Of a stretch of 64,000 bases of DNA, positions 32,657 through 42,229 are shown in pieces. The DNA comes from Bryobacterales bacterium (lineage in GTDB: Bacteria; Acidobacteriota; Terriglobia; Bryobacterales; Bryobacteraceae), in contig PLOR01000010.1 of NCBI GenBank assembly GCA_003142185.1, positions 24,130-88,129 of the forward strand, read 5' to 3'. Each line of letters opens with the position of its first letter. Position 1 is the first letter of the stretch. A model generated the notes under the pieces. It worked only from the letters and a program-made list of their open reading frames with translations, was not told where the DNA came from and made no database searches. The position numbers were made by a program, and so were the translations under genes.

Positions 32657-35212
32657 GTGTCCGGAACCCGCCGTCTGCCGATGGCGCTGATGGTCTTCGG
32701 GGCCGCGATCTCGGCGCAATCCTACACGGCGCCCGCCGGCGACCGCCCCGCTTTGCGCCGCAGCGGGCCGTCGATTCTGCCCGGCGGAAGAATCATCGCG
32801 CCGCTGGGCGAAGAGTACGCGACCGGGCCGGGCGCGTTCGGCATCGCCGTGAGCGCGTCGGGCAGAACCGTGGTCACCGCCGATGGCGGCCCGTTTCGCT
32901 ACTCCTTCACAGTGCTGGAACGCGCATCGCGGGAAGCCCGCTGGCAAGTGCAGCAGGCGGTGGCGCCGCCGCTTGACGCTGCCGGACAGTCGAGCCCGGC
33001 CGGCTGGCACGGCGTTTCCCTGGGAGTTGCGCTGGCTGGCGACCGCACTATCTACCTGGCGGAGGGCGAGAGCGGCCGGGTGAGTCTGTTCGACTCAACG
33101 GCCGAGCGGCGGCGGGTCTTCGATCTCAACCAGGCAGGCTTCACCGACAGCTTCACCGGCGACTTGGCGCTGGATGCGGCGCGCGGAATCCTCTACGTCG
33201 CCGATCAGGCGAACTTTCGCATCGCCGCCATCGACCTGCGGTCGCACCAGGTGGTCGGTTCGGTGCGCGTGGGGTGGCTGCCCTTCGCGATCGCGCTGGC
33301 GCCAGGCAAACTGTACGTCGCCAACTGCGGAATGTTCGAATACCGCGCGCTCGCGGGAACGCCCGAAGCCGGCCTCTCGTTTCCGGCATTCGGCTTCCCC
33401 AGCGCGGAGGCCGTCCGCGGCGCCGCGCAAGGCGGCATCGCGGTGCCTGGGTTAGGCGAGACCAACGCGCGCGAGGCCGATTCGGTTGCCGTGGTGGATG
33501 TGACGAATCCAGCCGCGATGAAGGTGGAGACGTTCGTCCGCACCGGCCTCGATTTCGGCGGGACGGTGCGTGGCGGCAGCGGTCCGGCGGGCATCCTCGC
33601 CGCGGCCGGCCATGTGTTCGTTGCCAACGCGAACGACGACTCGGTGAGCGTGCTGGACCCCGCCACCAACCGCGTCGAGGCGGAGATCCCCATCCGCATC
33701 CCCGGCCTCGACGGGCTGCGCGGCGTGATCCCCATCGGCCTGGCCTATCACGAAGCGTCCGGCTGGCTGCTGGTGGCGGAGGCAGGCATCAACGCGGTGG
33801 GCGTGATCGACGTGCGCCAGCGGCGCGTCATCGGGCACTTGCCGGCGGCCTGGTTCCCCACGCGGGTGGCGCTCGATGGCGATACCGTGTTCGTCACCAA
33901 CGCGCGCGGCCATGGCGTGGGGCCGAACGCGCCGGGAGTTTTCGCGGGCGGCCTGCTGCCGGGACACTTGTACCAGGGGACCATTTCGGTATTCCCTCTG
34001 CCGGCTCGCGAGCAACTGCAAGCGCATACCGATGCGGTGCTGGAGATGAATGGCTTCCGGCCGCGGATGGAAGCCGCGCCGGCGCTGCCACCCATCCGCC
34101 ACGTGGTGGTGATCGTGAAAGAGAGCCTGAGCTACGACGAAGTGCTGGGCGATATCGCGACCGCCCGCAATGGGCCGGTGATGGGCGACCGCAGGCTGGC
34201 GCGTCTGGGCTCCCACGGTTTCGCCGACGGCCAGCGGCAGCGGCTGAGCATCAAGGACGTGGACATCACGCCCAACCACCACGCCCTGGCGAGCCGCTGG
34301 GCCTCGAGCGACAACTTCTATGCGGATGGCGAAGCCAGCGTGGAAGGGCACCACTGGCTGGCGGGCGTCTATCCCAACCCGTGGGTAGCGAGCTCGGTGG
34401 CCGCGGCATACGGAGAGCGCAAGGCCTTCCGCCTGGGCGCCGCTCCCGGCCGGTTGGGTTTCGCCGGCATGGCGGCTTCGGTCGCGCCGGAAGACATCGG
34501 CGAAGCCGGTACGTTATGGGATCACCTGGCGGCGAGCGGCGTTTCGTTCCTCAACTTCGGCGAAGGATTCGAGCTGGCCGGAGCGCGTGAAGGCCCCGGC
34601 CTGGGGCCCACCGGAGTGCGCCTGCCGACCAACATGCCCATGCCCGAAGCGCTGTTCCGCAACACCTCGCGCCAGTATCCGGGCTTCAACCTCGCCATCT
34701 CCGACCAGCAACGCGCAGCGCGTTTCATCGAAGAAATCGAAACGCGCTACCGGAAGCCCGGCGCGGCGCTGCCCTCGCTCTTGTTCGTCCACCTGCCCGG
34801 CGACTACCTGGCGGAAGCGCGTCCCGAGGATGGATACCCGTTCCCGGAATCGCACGTGGCCGACAACGATTATGCGCTTGGCCGTATCGTCGAATACCTT
34901 TCCGGAACGCCCTGGTGGCGCGACATGGCGATTTTCGTTACCGAGGCCGATACGCACGGCGGCGTGGACCACGTGGATGCTCACCGCACCGTTCTGCTGT
35001 GCGCCGGGCCGTGGGCGAAGTCAGGCTACGTCTCGCACCGCAACGTGAGCTTTCCGGGATTGCTGAAGACCGTCTTCCGCTTGTTGCAGCTTCCGCCCCT
35101 CAACCTGTTCGATGCCGCCGCCGCGGATCTGACCGACTGTTTCGCCAAATCCGCCGCCGCCGCCCGCTATCAGGCCGTCCCCGAGGACGTGCGCATTTTC
35201 GACCCGAAGTAA
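32657..35212 (+). CDS. Beta-propeller/phosphoesterase fusion protein
   Basis: The protein has about 851 residues from GTG 32657 (after GGAGG, though close); ATG 32681 is another choice and would begin a short signal peptide (MALMVFGAAISAQ). Residues about 50-470 form a YVTN-type propeller, with repeats such as GILYVADQANFRIAAIDL and GHVFVANANDDSVSVLD. The C-terminal half is a phosphoesterase of the phospholipase C/acid phosphatase family (ASRWASSDNFYADGEASVEGHHW, IFVTEADTHGGVDHVDAHRT). The usual N-terminal catalytic ENRTFD is replaced by ESLSYDE, with Ser possibly serving as nucleophile. Probably exported, substrate unknown. Confidence 0.85.
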   Translation: MSGTRRLPMALMVFGAAISAQSYTAPAGDRPALRRSGPSILPGGRIIAPLGEEYATGPGAFGIAVSASGRTVVTADGGPFRYSFTVLERASREARWQVQQAVAPPLDAAGQSSPAGWHGVSLGVALAGDRTIYLAEGESGRVSLFDSTAERRRVFDLNQAGFTDSFTGDLALDAARGILYVADQANFRIAAIDLRSHQVVGSVRVGWLPFAIALAPGKLYVANCGMFEYRALAGTPEAGLSFPAFGFPSAEAVRGAAQGGIAVPGLGETNAREADSVAVVDVTNPAAMKVETFVRTGLDFGGTVRGGSGPAGILAAAGHVFVANANDDSVSVLDPATNRVEAEIPIRIPGLDGLRGVIPIGLAYHEASGWLLVAEAGINAVGVIDVRQRRVIGHLPAAWFPTRVALDGDTVFVTNARGHGVGPNAPGVFAGGLLPGHLYQGTISVFPLPAREQLQAHTDAVLEMNGFRPRMEAAPALPPIRHVVVIVKESLSYDEVLGDIATARNGPVMGDRRLARLGSHGFADGQRQRLSIKDVDITPNHHALASRWASSDNFYADGEASVEGHHWLAGVYPNPWVASSVAAAYGERKAFRLGAAPGRLGFAGMAASVAPEDIGEAGTLWDHLAASGVSFLNFGEGFELAGAREGPGLGPTGVRLPTNMPMPEALFRNTSRQYPGFNLAISDQQRAARFIEEIETRYRKPGAALPSLLFVHLPGDYLAEARPEDGYPFPESHVADNDYALGRIVEYLSGTPWWRDMAIFVTEADTHGGVDHVDAHRTVLLCAGPWAKSGYVSHRNVSFPGLLKTVFRLLQLPPLNLFDAAAADLTDCFAKSAAAARYQAVPEDVRIFDPK

Positions 35213-35214
35213 GC

Positions 35215-35241
35215 CGTGGCGCAGGCGGTTCAAGCCTGCTG
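35215..35241. repeat. Dispersed palindrome, GGCGCAGGCGG type
   Basis: CGTGGCGCAGGCGGTTCAAGCCTGCTGAACC directly follows the phosphoesterase stop. Its GCAGGC/GCCTGC stem is a diverged relative of the hairpins at 24188 and 37707. Confidence 0.5.
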
Positions 35242-35400
35242 AACCGAGAGTCATGGCGGCTTTTCTTCGATCCGTTCGGTACCGCGAACGTACATAGGTG
35301 CTATACTTTTGGCGCGACGTAACACTCGCAAATCATCCGGTTGGGGGCCGGCTTCTCGCGATCCCTGCCGGCAGCATAAGTTCACCCTAAAGGGGATGTC

Positions 35401-36483
35401 ATGGGGCTCGATCTTATTTTTGTTCGCGCATTTTTCGTTCTGATTCTCTCCCTGTGCGCTTTTCTCCTCCATCCGGCTCAGGTGTCGCCATGGGTTTCGA
35501 CTTTGGGCGGCCTGGTGCTGGGCGGTGGCATCATTTATTTCGAGATCCGTCTGGAAAAAGTCAGTCTCACTCGCCTGATTGGGGCTGCCGTCGGCTCGAT
35601 CCTGGGAATTGCAGGCGCGTTCCTGATGTCCCTGGTGGTGGAGAAGGCCTTGCCCGGCCAGCCGATTCTGCCGGTCTGCCTGCTGTTGTGGATGACCTAC
35701 GTGGGGCTGGTGGTGGGCGCCAGGAAGGGCGACATGCTCAACCTGGCGGCGCTGGGCGGCGTCTTCGGCGGCGAGAAAAGCTCGCAGAAGTCGTTCAAGA
35801 TTCTCGACACCAGCGTGATCATCGACGGCCGCATCGCCGATATCGCCGAAACCGGCTTCCTCGATGGCGTGCTGGTGATTCCGCAGTTCGTCCTGCGCGA
35901 GCTGCAACTGGTGGCGGATTCGGCCGATTCGATGAAGCGCAACCGCGGCCGCCGCGGCCTGGATATCCTGCAACGTATCCAGAAGATGACCCACCTGGCG
36001 GTGCAGATCGTGGAAGAAGATTTTCCCAACGTCCGTGAAGTGGATATGAAGTTGATCGAACTGGCCAAGATCTACGATTGCAAGGTGGTCACCAACGATT
36101 TCAACCTCAACAAAGTGGCCCAACTGCACGGCGTGGAAGTGCTCAACATCAACGAGCTGGCCAATTCCCTGAAACCGATTGTGCTGCCCGGCGAGACCAT
36201 GCGCGTCTTCATTCTCAAAGAGGGCAAGGAATACAACCAGGGCGTGGCTTACCTCGACGATGGCACCATGGTGGTGGTAGACAACGCCAAGCGCCTGATC
36301 TCGAAGACCATCGATATCACCGTGACCAGCGTGTTGCAGACCACCGCCGGGAAGATGATCTTCGGCAAGTACGATGAACGGCTGCATGGCGCAGGCACCG
36401 CCGGGCATGAGCGGCCCGTGCGGAAGGCCGAGCCGCTGCCGATAGCCGGCGTCGCGGCCGAGAAAACCACGATAGAATCGTAG
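35401..36483 (+). CDS. Membrane PIN-TRAM domain protein (YacL type)
   Basis: The 360-residue protein has four N-terminal membrane helices (about 5-110), a PIN nuclease domain (about 130-260) starting ILDTSVIIDGRIADI, with later acidic VTNDFNLNK, and a C-terminal TRAM domain (VLPGETMRVFILKEGKEYNQGVAYLDDG). PIN domains cleave RNA and TRAM binds it; B. subtilis YacL has the same layout. In many bacteria this gene precedes ispD, as it does here with a 5-bp gap. AAAGGGG precedes ATG 35401, and a TATACT hexamer at 35302-35307 may be its -10 box. Confidence 0.9.
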   Translation: MGLDLIFVRAFFVLILSLCAFLLHPAQVSPWVSTLGGLVLGGGIIYFEIRLEKVSLTRLIGAAVGSILGIAGAFLMSLVVEKALPGQPILPVCLLLWMTYVGLVVGARKGDMLNLAALGGVFGGEKSSQKSFKILDTSVIIDGRIADIAETGFLDGVLVIPQFVLRELQLVADSADSMKRNRGRRGLDILQRIQKMTHLAVQIVEEDFPNVREVDMKLIELAKIYDCKVVTNDFNLNKVAQLHGVEVLNINELANSLKPIVLPGETMRVFILKEGKEYNQGVAYLDDGTMVVVDNAKRLISKTIDITVTSVLQTTAGKMIFGKYDERLHGAGTAGHERPVRKAEPLPIAGVAAEKTTIES

Positions 36484-36488
36484 AACAC

Positions 36489-37226
36489 ATGAGAGTCGCC
36501 GTCATATTGCCCGCAGCAGGGCTTGGCACGCGCATGGGCAAGGGTGCGGCCGAAAAGACCGGCACCAGCCGCAAGCAGTTCATGCTGCTCGAAGGTTCGC
36601 CCATCCTGCTGCACACGGTGCGCAAATTCGCCGCCTCCGACCGCGTCAACGAGCTGGTGGTGGCGGTGCGCGCGGAAGACATGGAATGGGTCGGCGCCAT
36701 GCTGGCCGGCGAGTTTCACGGCCGCAAGGTGCGCGTGGTGGAGGGCGGCAACAGCCGCCAGCAATCGGTCGAAAACGCGCTGCGCTCGTTGGGGCCGGAG
36801 ACCGACCTGGTAGCCGTGCACGACGCGGTGCGGCCGTTCATCGATCTCGAAATCATCCATCGCGCTTTCGACGAAGCGGCCGAAAGCGGCGCCGCCATCG
36901 TCGGCCTGCCGGCGGTGGACACCGTGAAGCAGGTGAATCGCGGCACCGGCAAGACACGTGTCCGCACCACCCTGCCGCGCGACAAACTGGTGCTGGCGCA
37001 GACCCCGCAGGTTTTCCGCTACGAGTTGCTGGTGCGCGCCTACGAAGCGGCGCGCCGCGACGGATTCATCGGCACCGACGAATCCAGCCTGGTCGAGCGG
37101 CTGGAGGACGCGGAAGTGACGGTGGTGCTGGGCAGCGACCGCAATATCAAAATCACCCGGCCCGCCGACATGGAACTGGCCCGCCTCTTCCTCCACGAAG
37201 ACACCGCCAAGGAAGCCATCGGTTGA
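36489..37226 (+). CDS. ispD: MEP cytidylyltransferase
   Basis: IspD joins CTP and MEP in the non-mevalonate isoprenoid pathway. The 245-residue protein has AAGLGTRMGKGAAEKTGTSR-K-QF, a slightly longer CTP loop than usual, plus VVEGGNSRQQSVENAL, VHDAVRPFID and TDESSLVERLEDAEVTVVLG. It overlaps ispF by 4 bp (TTGA). Confidence 0.95.
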   Translation: MRVAVILPAAGLGTRMGKGAAEKTGTSRKQFMLLEGSPILLHTVRKFAASDRVNELVVAVRAEDMEWVGAMLAGEFHGRKVRVVEGGNSRQQSVENALRSLGPETDLVAVHDAVRPFIDLEIIHRAFDEAAESGAAIVGLPAVDTVKQVNRGTGKTRVRTTLPRDKLVLAQTPQVFRYELLVRAYEAARRDGFIGTDESSLVERLEDAEVTVVLGSDRNIKITRPADMELARLFLHEDTAKEAIG

Positions 37227-37702
37227 GCGAGATCCGCACCGGTCTGGGCTGGGATGTGCACCGGCTTGCCGCCGGGCGCGCCTTGATCCTGGGCGGCGTA
37301 ACCGTTCCCAGCGAGATGGGCCTGGAGGGTCACTCCGACGCAGACGTGCTGGCCCACGCCATCACCGACGCCATTTTGGGCGCCGCCGCGCTGGGCGATA
37401 TCGGCATGCACTTCCCGGATTCCGATCCCCGTTGGAAAGGCGCCGACAGCCTGGTCTTTCTGCGCCACGCGCGGCAAATGGCGGAAGCCGCCGGCTTCCG
37501 CATCGTCCACGTCGATTCGACGGTGATTCTGGAGCGCCCCAAGCTGAAGGATTACCGCGACGCCATTCGCGAGCGGCTGGCCGCCACGCTCGGCCTCACG
37601 CTCGACCGCGTCTCGGTGAAGTTCAAGACCGCCGAGAAGATGGGACCGGTCGGGGAAGGCCGTTCCGCCGAAGCGCAAGTCATCGTAACGTTAGAGCGCT
37701 AG
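37223..37702 (+). CDS. ispF: MEcPP synthase
   Basis: IspF cyclises CDP-ME-2-phosphate. The 159-residue protein begins at TTG 37223 overlapping the ispD stop, with TGLGWDVHRL (metal Asp and His), LEGHSDADVLAHAITDA, DIGMHFPDSDP and KFKTAEKMGPVGEG. Length and motifs are typical. The isoprenoid genes adjoin a PIN-TRAM gene. Confidence 0.95.
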   Translation: MSEIRTGLGWDVHRLAAGRALILGGVTVPSEMGLEGHSDADVLAHAITDAILGAAALGDIGMHFPDSDPRWKGADSLVFLRHARQMAEAAGFRIVHVDSTVILERPKLKDYRDAIRERLAATLGLTLDRVSVKFKTAEKMGPVGEGRSAEAQVIVTLER

Positions 37703-37706
37703 CGCC

Positions 37707-37732
37707 GTGGGGCAGGCGCTTTCGCCTGCCAA
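37707..37732. repeat. Dispersed palindrome, GGCAGGCG type
   Basis: GTGGGGCAGGCGCTTTCGCCTGCCAAC forms a hairpin right after ispF. The same hairpin in reverse is at 24188-24214. Confidence 0.65.
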
Positions 37733-37845
37733 CCCGCCACCCGGATTCTCCACGTGACACGGCTCACACTCCGACGTGCTTTCGGAGCCGCGACCATAGG
37801 GAGCGGTTGTTGCCGGCGAGTGAGCTTGCTGATTCGCTGCCCGGG

Positions 37846-38013
37846 CTAACTGGCCAGCAGGCACATCCGGCGGGCGGCGCGGCGGGCCTTCAGGCGCTCA
37901 TTGGCCTTCTTCTGCTTTTCCGCCGAAACCACCGTCTGGCATGCGTCACAGCGTTTCCGTATGCGCGACCGCGTCACGAATTCCGCGCCGCAGCGGCGGC
38001 ACTGCTTCTTCAT
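37846..38013 (-). CDS. Small zinc-ribbon protein
   Basis: From ATG 38013, with GAGGAG seven bases upstream, the 55-residue product has two Cys pairs, QCRRCGAEF and KRCDACQ, followed by a very basic helix (EKQKKANERLKARRAARR). This is a zinc-ribbon with a nucleic-acid-binding tail. A longer frame to 38085 lacks a ribosome site. Function unknown; RNA or DNA binding is likely. Confidence 0.75.
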   Translation of the reverse strand: MKKQCRRCGAEFVTRSRIRKRCDACQTVVSAEKQKKANERLKARRAARRMCLLAS

Positions 38014-38428
38014 GGTCTCCTCGAGCGGGAGAATGCCCGGTTTCTTGGGCAGCAGATGTGAATAATGGAAATCGCAATGATTCATTACCGGAACCTCGCA
38101 ATCTTGAGTGAAAAAGGGAACCTGGCGACAGACACGCTAACCGCAAGCGTTGTGGCCCGGGAGGGTGGCGCCGCAACGCGGGCGAAAAAGGTGTCGGATC
38201 GCATTTCCCCGTAACTGGGTGATACCGCGCTAATAGGCATCGAACTGGGGGAAAAGCCCACACCTGTCATGAAACGCAAACTCCTGGGGCGAATCGGGAG
38301 GGTGTGTGCAATGTATTGAGCAGCAGGTACTTGAAAGGACGCGCGGGCTTCCCTGGGACCACCCTCGCCGACTGCCAACAACCCACGCCTGTCATGAATT
38401 CCATATTGAGTGCACGCCACCGGCCAGT
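38014..38428. other. Intergenic region without recognised genes
   Basis: This 415-bp space between two minus-strand genes contains no convincing coding frame. A short direct repeat, CCTGTCATGAA, occurs near 38265 and 38390. No terminator hairpin with a T-run was seen. Confidence 0.4.
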
Positions 38429-38902
38429 TCACGCCGCCGGCGCCGCTTCAGGACGGTACAACTCTTCCGCCTTCAGCAATTCCCAACGCAAATGGTTAAT
38501 GTAAAAAACCAGCACCGTTTCAGGTGCCGTAGTCCGAAACTTTTCGTAAACGCGCCCTTCCCACCCTTCAGTGAAGTGTGGTTTCGGGTCCATATCTTTC
38601 GCAAAAAATCCGTTCTCATGCGGCACGCCCAGGAAATCCAGCACGGCGATGATCAGGTCCAGGTGCGAAACCAGCACCGCCTGTGCCAGGTCGGTGCCAA
38701 ACGCCGTATCGCCTTCCATGATCCGCGCCCACAGACGCGGCGCCGCTTTGCGCAGAGTCTCGGTGTTCAACTTGTGCAGGTGCGCCCGCACTTTGAAGCC
38801 TTCGTAAATCTGGTAGGTCCTCAGCTTACCGATTGAGATGCCGCGCAGCAGTTGGGCGAAACCCTCCTCACCCAACCCGCGATACAGGTCCGAAATCTCC
38901 AT
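38429..38902 (-). CDS. Conserved hypothetical protein
   Basis: The 157-residue soluble protein is mostly helical, with MEISDLYRGLGEEGFAQLLRGI at the start and a Trp/Tyr-rich C-terminal half (HFTEGWEGRVYEKF, FYINHLRWELLKAEELYRP). No catalytic motif is evident. ATG 38902 is the only reasonable start. I do not recognise the family. Confidence 0.7.
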   Translation of the reverse strand: MEISDLYRGLGEEGFAQLLRGISIGKLRTYQIYEGFKVRAHLHKLNTETLRKAAPRLWARIMEGDTAFGTDLAQAVLVSHLDLIIAVLDFLGVPHENGFFAKDMDPKPHFTEGWEGRVYEKFRTTAPETVLVFYINHLRWELLKAEELYRPEAAPAA

Positions 38903-39029
38903 GAATTGTCAGGCTATCATGAACGGCGCGCTGGCGGAGCAGGGGGTCCGATAATCCACTACCCCCGTTTGCGGGCGTCGGCGGGCGGTTTGGTACCAAG
39001 TGTAACGTGCCAAAAGCCGGGCGGGCACT

Positions 39030-39139
39030 GTGGCGCACGCACTCGTGCGTGCAGCGTCGAGACTCATCTCGACGCGTCTTGGCTCCGGGCCGGGCGTCGG
39101 CACGATTGCCGACGCGGCACGCACGAGTGCGTGCGCCAC
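39030..39139. repeat. Three-arm palindromic element (GTGGCGCACGCAC), copy 2
   Basis: The outer GTGGCGCACGCACTCGTGCGTGC and its complement at the end enclose GCGTCGAGACTCATCTCGACGC and GCGTCGGCACGATTGCCGACGC. The hairpins match copy 1 at 20098 but in swapped order. It lies in the gap between two minus-strand genes. Confidence 0.8.
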
Positions 39140-39153
39140 CTCCTGTGTGCCCC

Positions 39154-41277
39154 TCAGAACGAGAGCGAAGCGATCATCTCATCCAGCTCGTGCTGCAACG
39201 CGGTCTTCTTCTTTTGCAGTTCCGCCTGGCGGTCGCCCACGCCGGTCAACTTCTGCTCCAACCCGCCAAGTTGCTTCGCGTAGTCCTGCACCTGCTGATA
39301 CTGGCCGCTGACGCTGTTGAGGCTGGAGATGTTCCGGCGCAGTCGGTCCTCCGTCGTGCTCAGGTCCTTCATCTGGCGCTCGGCGTCATCGAGGGCGGCG
39401 TTGTTATCGACGATCTGCTGTTTCTGATTGGCGATCCGCTCGAGTTGCTTGCGGCCGTCCGCATTCAGGTCGCGGTTGTGGATGTAGGTCAGCAGGAAAT
39501 CCGGCGATAAATTAGTGATCACATAGCTGCTATCGAACACGTGTTCTTCCGAGACGGCGAATGTCTTGGTCGCCCCCGCCGCGAGTGGCACTTCAAAACG
39601 GTAGTTATCCGCGGTCTTCTCCATCGGCTTCTGGTTGAGCAGCGTGTAGCCGGCGCGCAGCGGATGTTCGATGATGAGCGTCTTAGCCTTTTGATCCACA
39701 TTGCGCGCGGTGTAAGTCGCGGTCTCTTCCGTGGCGGACTTGGTGAAGAAGACGCCGTGGTTCAAGTGAATCTCGCGCACCACGGCCTGCTTGCTGTCGA
39801 ACGCCGTTGTAATCCGCGTGCCCAGGTCCACCGCGTAACTGATGAGCCGCTTATCGCCGGCCTTGAGCGTCTCCATCAGCGCCTCGCCTCCGTACACACC
39901 GCCGTCATACACGGTGACGGGGCCACCGTCCAGAACCTTGCCGGTCGAATTGGTCAGCTCGGCGGCGTTGGTGGGGTGCTCGGAAGAATGATCGGACCAG
40001 ATCAGCAGTTTGCGCGCGTCGAGCGCCTCTTGCAGGAACGGCAGCATGGCCGATTCGTTCTTGCGGATGGTGACCGGCTGCGCGATGCGGTATTCGAATA
40101 GCTCGCCGACCGCGTCGGCGGAAGCTCCGGCGACGATGGAACTGGGACTGGCCATGAGCTGCGCCGTATTCACTGTTTCCTCGGATTCTTCATCGACGGT
40201 TACCCGTTCCGCCGTGGACGGCATAAAAGCGCGGCTGGAAAGTTTCTTGGTCGCGGCCATTGGTGGCGGCGGGGCCGCTCCCACAATTCCTCCCATCACT
40301 CCTCCGCCGTGTCCGCTGCCGATCCCGCCTCCAGAACCGGGGCCGACACCGCTCATCGATCCCTCCGCATATCCTCCCGCGTGCAGCACGGGCCGCGCCG
40401 CGGCGTCCTCCGGCAATTCCGCGCTCGGCCGGCCTACATAGCGCGGTGCATAGAGCTGGCTGATAAACGAAATCGGCCGTCCCGAGACGAGCGAAAGCCG
40501 CACCTTGGTCCAATCCTCGCCGGTGGTGTTATCGACAATGGCCCAGCCTTCGAGCACGGGTTTCCCCGTTTCCGGCAGGATCAGCCGGTAGCTCGATTTC
40601 CACACCGGTGCCGGAATCATGTAGCTGGCCGTCACCTGCCGCTCCTTGGCATCGCTGGAATCGATATATACGCTGCGCCGCTCCTTCGAGCGGGCCGTGG
40701 CCAGCGCCGCCAGGTAATCCCGGAACTGCTGTTGCAGACCCACCTCGGTGAAGCGAATGCCGGAGGCCCCGCTAAGGTACAGGTTGCGCAGCTCGCCCGA
40801 ATCGAGCAGCAGCGTCAACTGTTCCAACGCCGGCTGATTCTCGGCGGCCGGAATTTCGCGCGCATTGACGATCACGCCGGTCACCGTCTCGACGGTCGAG
40901 GGCATCACCGTATTGTTGGGGACCTTGAGCTCGAGCCGCGCGCCCTTCAACTGGTCGAGCATGCCGCTCAACGGCTGTGCGCCGCCGATTTGAAACGGGA
41001 ACTGCGCCAACGTGTGGCTGAGCGGGTCCATCGAATCGTAGCGCAGGCCGGAGATCTTACCGCCGCGCACGTCGATGGTCAGCGATTTCAAAACGTCGTT
41101 CATCTCCGCCGCGTCGAAATCCAGACGCGCCGATTCGCCGGGCCCCAACGTGCCCGCGCGCTCGAAGAATCCCAGCCCGTGCTTGTAGAGCACCACCTGG
41201 GTGACCGGTAACTCCGCGGGCACGGCCAGCGCCGCACCCAACAGCAGGCCGAACAGTGTGCGTATCATCATCGTCAT
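39154..41277 (-). CDS. Secreted DUF4139-type protein with coiled-coil tail
   Basis: The 707-residue protein has a signal peptide (MIRTLFGLLLGAALAVPA), an N-terminal domain starting LPVTQVVLYKHGLGFFERAG, a large DUF4139-like beta region (SYMIPAPVWKSSYRLIL, GWAIVDNTTGEDWTKVRLSLVSG), a Gly/Pro-rich insert (about 300-345), and a C-terminal coiled coil of about 100 residues (QQIVDNNAALDDAERQMKDL). Related proteins include the so-called mucoidy inhibitor group. A role in the cell envelope is likely, but the function is unknown. Confidence 0.78.
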   Translation of the reverse strand: MTMMIRTLFGLLLGAALAVPAELPVTQVVLYKHGLGFFERAGTLGPGESARLDFDAAEMNDVLKSLTIDVRGGKISGLRYDSMDPLSHTLAQFPFQIGGAQPLSGMLDQLKGARLELKVPNNTVMPSTVETVTGVIVNAREIPAAENQPALEQLTLLLDSGELRNLYLSGASGIRFTEVGLQQQFRDYLAALATARSKERRSVYIDSSDAKERQVTASYMIPAPVWKSSYRLILPETGKPVLEGWAIVDNTTGEDWTKVRLSLVSGRPISFISQLYAPRYVGRPSAELPEDAAARPVLHAGGYAEGSMSGVGPGSGGGIGSGHGGGVMGGIVGAAPPPPMAATKKLSSRAFMPSTAERVTVDEESEETVNTAQLMASPSSIVAGASADAVGELFEYRIAQPVTIRKNESAMLPFLQEALDARKLLIWSDHSSEHPTNAAELTNSTGKVLDGGPVTVYDGGVYGGEALMETLKAGDKRLISYAVDLGTRITTAFDSKQAVVREIHLNHGVFFTKSATEETATYTARNVDQKAKTLIIEHPLRAGYTLLNQKPMEKTADNYRFEVPLAAGATKTFAVSEEHVFDSSYVITNLSPDFLLTYIHNRDLNADGRKQLERIANQKQQIVDNNAALDDAERQMKDLSTTEDRLRRNISSLNSVSGQYQQVQDYAKQLGGLEQKLTGVGDRQAELQKKKTALQHELDEMIASLSF

Positions 41278-41391
41278 AGACTCTTTCGGAGCCGTGACCG
41301 TTAGGGAGCGGTCGCCGGCGTTTCTCAGCGAACTCCAAACACAGAATGCCGCTTCGGGCGAATTCCTGGCAAGCCTGGCGGCGAAATCTTT

Positions 41392-41805
41392 TCATTCGCC
41401 CATTACTTTAAGTATGACGCGCTTGGCGCGCCGGCCGTCGAATTCGGCGTAATAGACCTGCTGCCAGGGGCCGAAATCCAGCCTGCCCTTGGTCACCGGC
41501 ACGATTACCTGGTGGTGCACCAGCAAGCTTTTCAAGTGCGAATCGCCGTTGGTTTCGCCGGTGCGGTGATGGCGGTAATCCTGACGAAAGGGCGCCAGCG
41601 ATTCCAGCCACTCGTCGATGTCGGCAATCAGCCCGTCTTCCGCGTCGTTCACCCACACGCCCGCCGTGATATGCATGGCGGACACCAGGATCATTCCTTC
41701 CTGGATCCCGCTCTTCGTCAGCGCGGTCGCCACCTGCGATGTAATGTTTACATATTCCCGGTGTTTGGTAGTCTTGAATGTTAGATATTCCGTGTAGAAT
41801 TTCAT
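41392..41805 (-). CDS. yjbQ: YjbQ/UPF0047 family protein
   Basis: The 137-residue protein has the family signature: [53 protein letters not shown] and [19 protein letters not shown]. coli YjbQ has weak thiamin phosphate synthase activity in vitro, though the natural role is unclear. Start ATG 41805 has no strong ribosome site. It is divergent from the response regulator at 41831, with only 25 bp between them. Confidence 0.9.
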   Translation of the reverse strand: MKFYTEYLTFKTTKHREYVNITSQVATALTKSGIQEGMILVSAMHITAGVWVNDAEDGLIADIDEWLESLAPFRQDYRHHRTGETNGDSHLKSLLVHHQVIVPVTKGRLDFGPWQQVYYAEFDGRRAKRVILKVMGE

Positions 41806-41830
41806 AGGGCGATCATAGCAATTACGGCAT

Positions 41831-42229
41831 ATGAGTGACTCATCGCAAGAGATCCTGATTGTCGATGACGAGCCCGCGCTGCTCAAGCTGATGAGCGTGT
41901 ATGTGCGCCGGCTCGCGTTTTCCGTGACGTCCGCGAACACCATGGCGAAGGCCTGGGAGCACCTGAAGCGGACTCCGGAGCGATACGCCGTGGTGGTGCT
42001 CGACGCGGGCATGGCGGACACCGGCATCGACGATCTGGTTCTCGAACTGCTCGCCTTCCACCCGAGCCTGCGCGTGGTGGTCAACAGCGGGTATCCTGTG
42101 GACATGAGCGTTTTGCGGCAGGCCGCGCCGGAACGCGTCGAGTTTCTGCACAAGCCTTTCAGTCCCGACATGCTGGTAGCGGCGTTGCGGAGGATGCTTG
42201 GCCCGCAAGAAGCAGAAGAAGAAGTTTGA
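41831..42229 (+). CDS. Single-domain response regulator
   Basis: The 132-residue protein is one CheY-like receiver: acidic pair in LIVDDEPA, phospho-acceptor Asp in VVVLDAGM, conserved Ser/Thr in VVNSGY and Lys in [11 protein letters not shown]. No output domain is fused, so it acts by binding a partner or as part of a phosphorelay. No kinase gene is adjacent. Its 3' end overlaps a small basic gene. Confidence 0.88.
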   Translation: MSDSSQEILIVDDEPALLKLMSVYVRRLAFSVTSANTMAKAWEHLKRTPERYAVVVLDAGMADTGIDDLVLELLAFHPSLRVVVNSGYPVDMSVLRQAAPERVEFLHKPFSPDMLVAALRRMLGPQEAEEEV

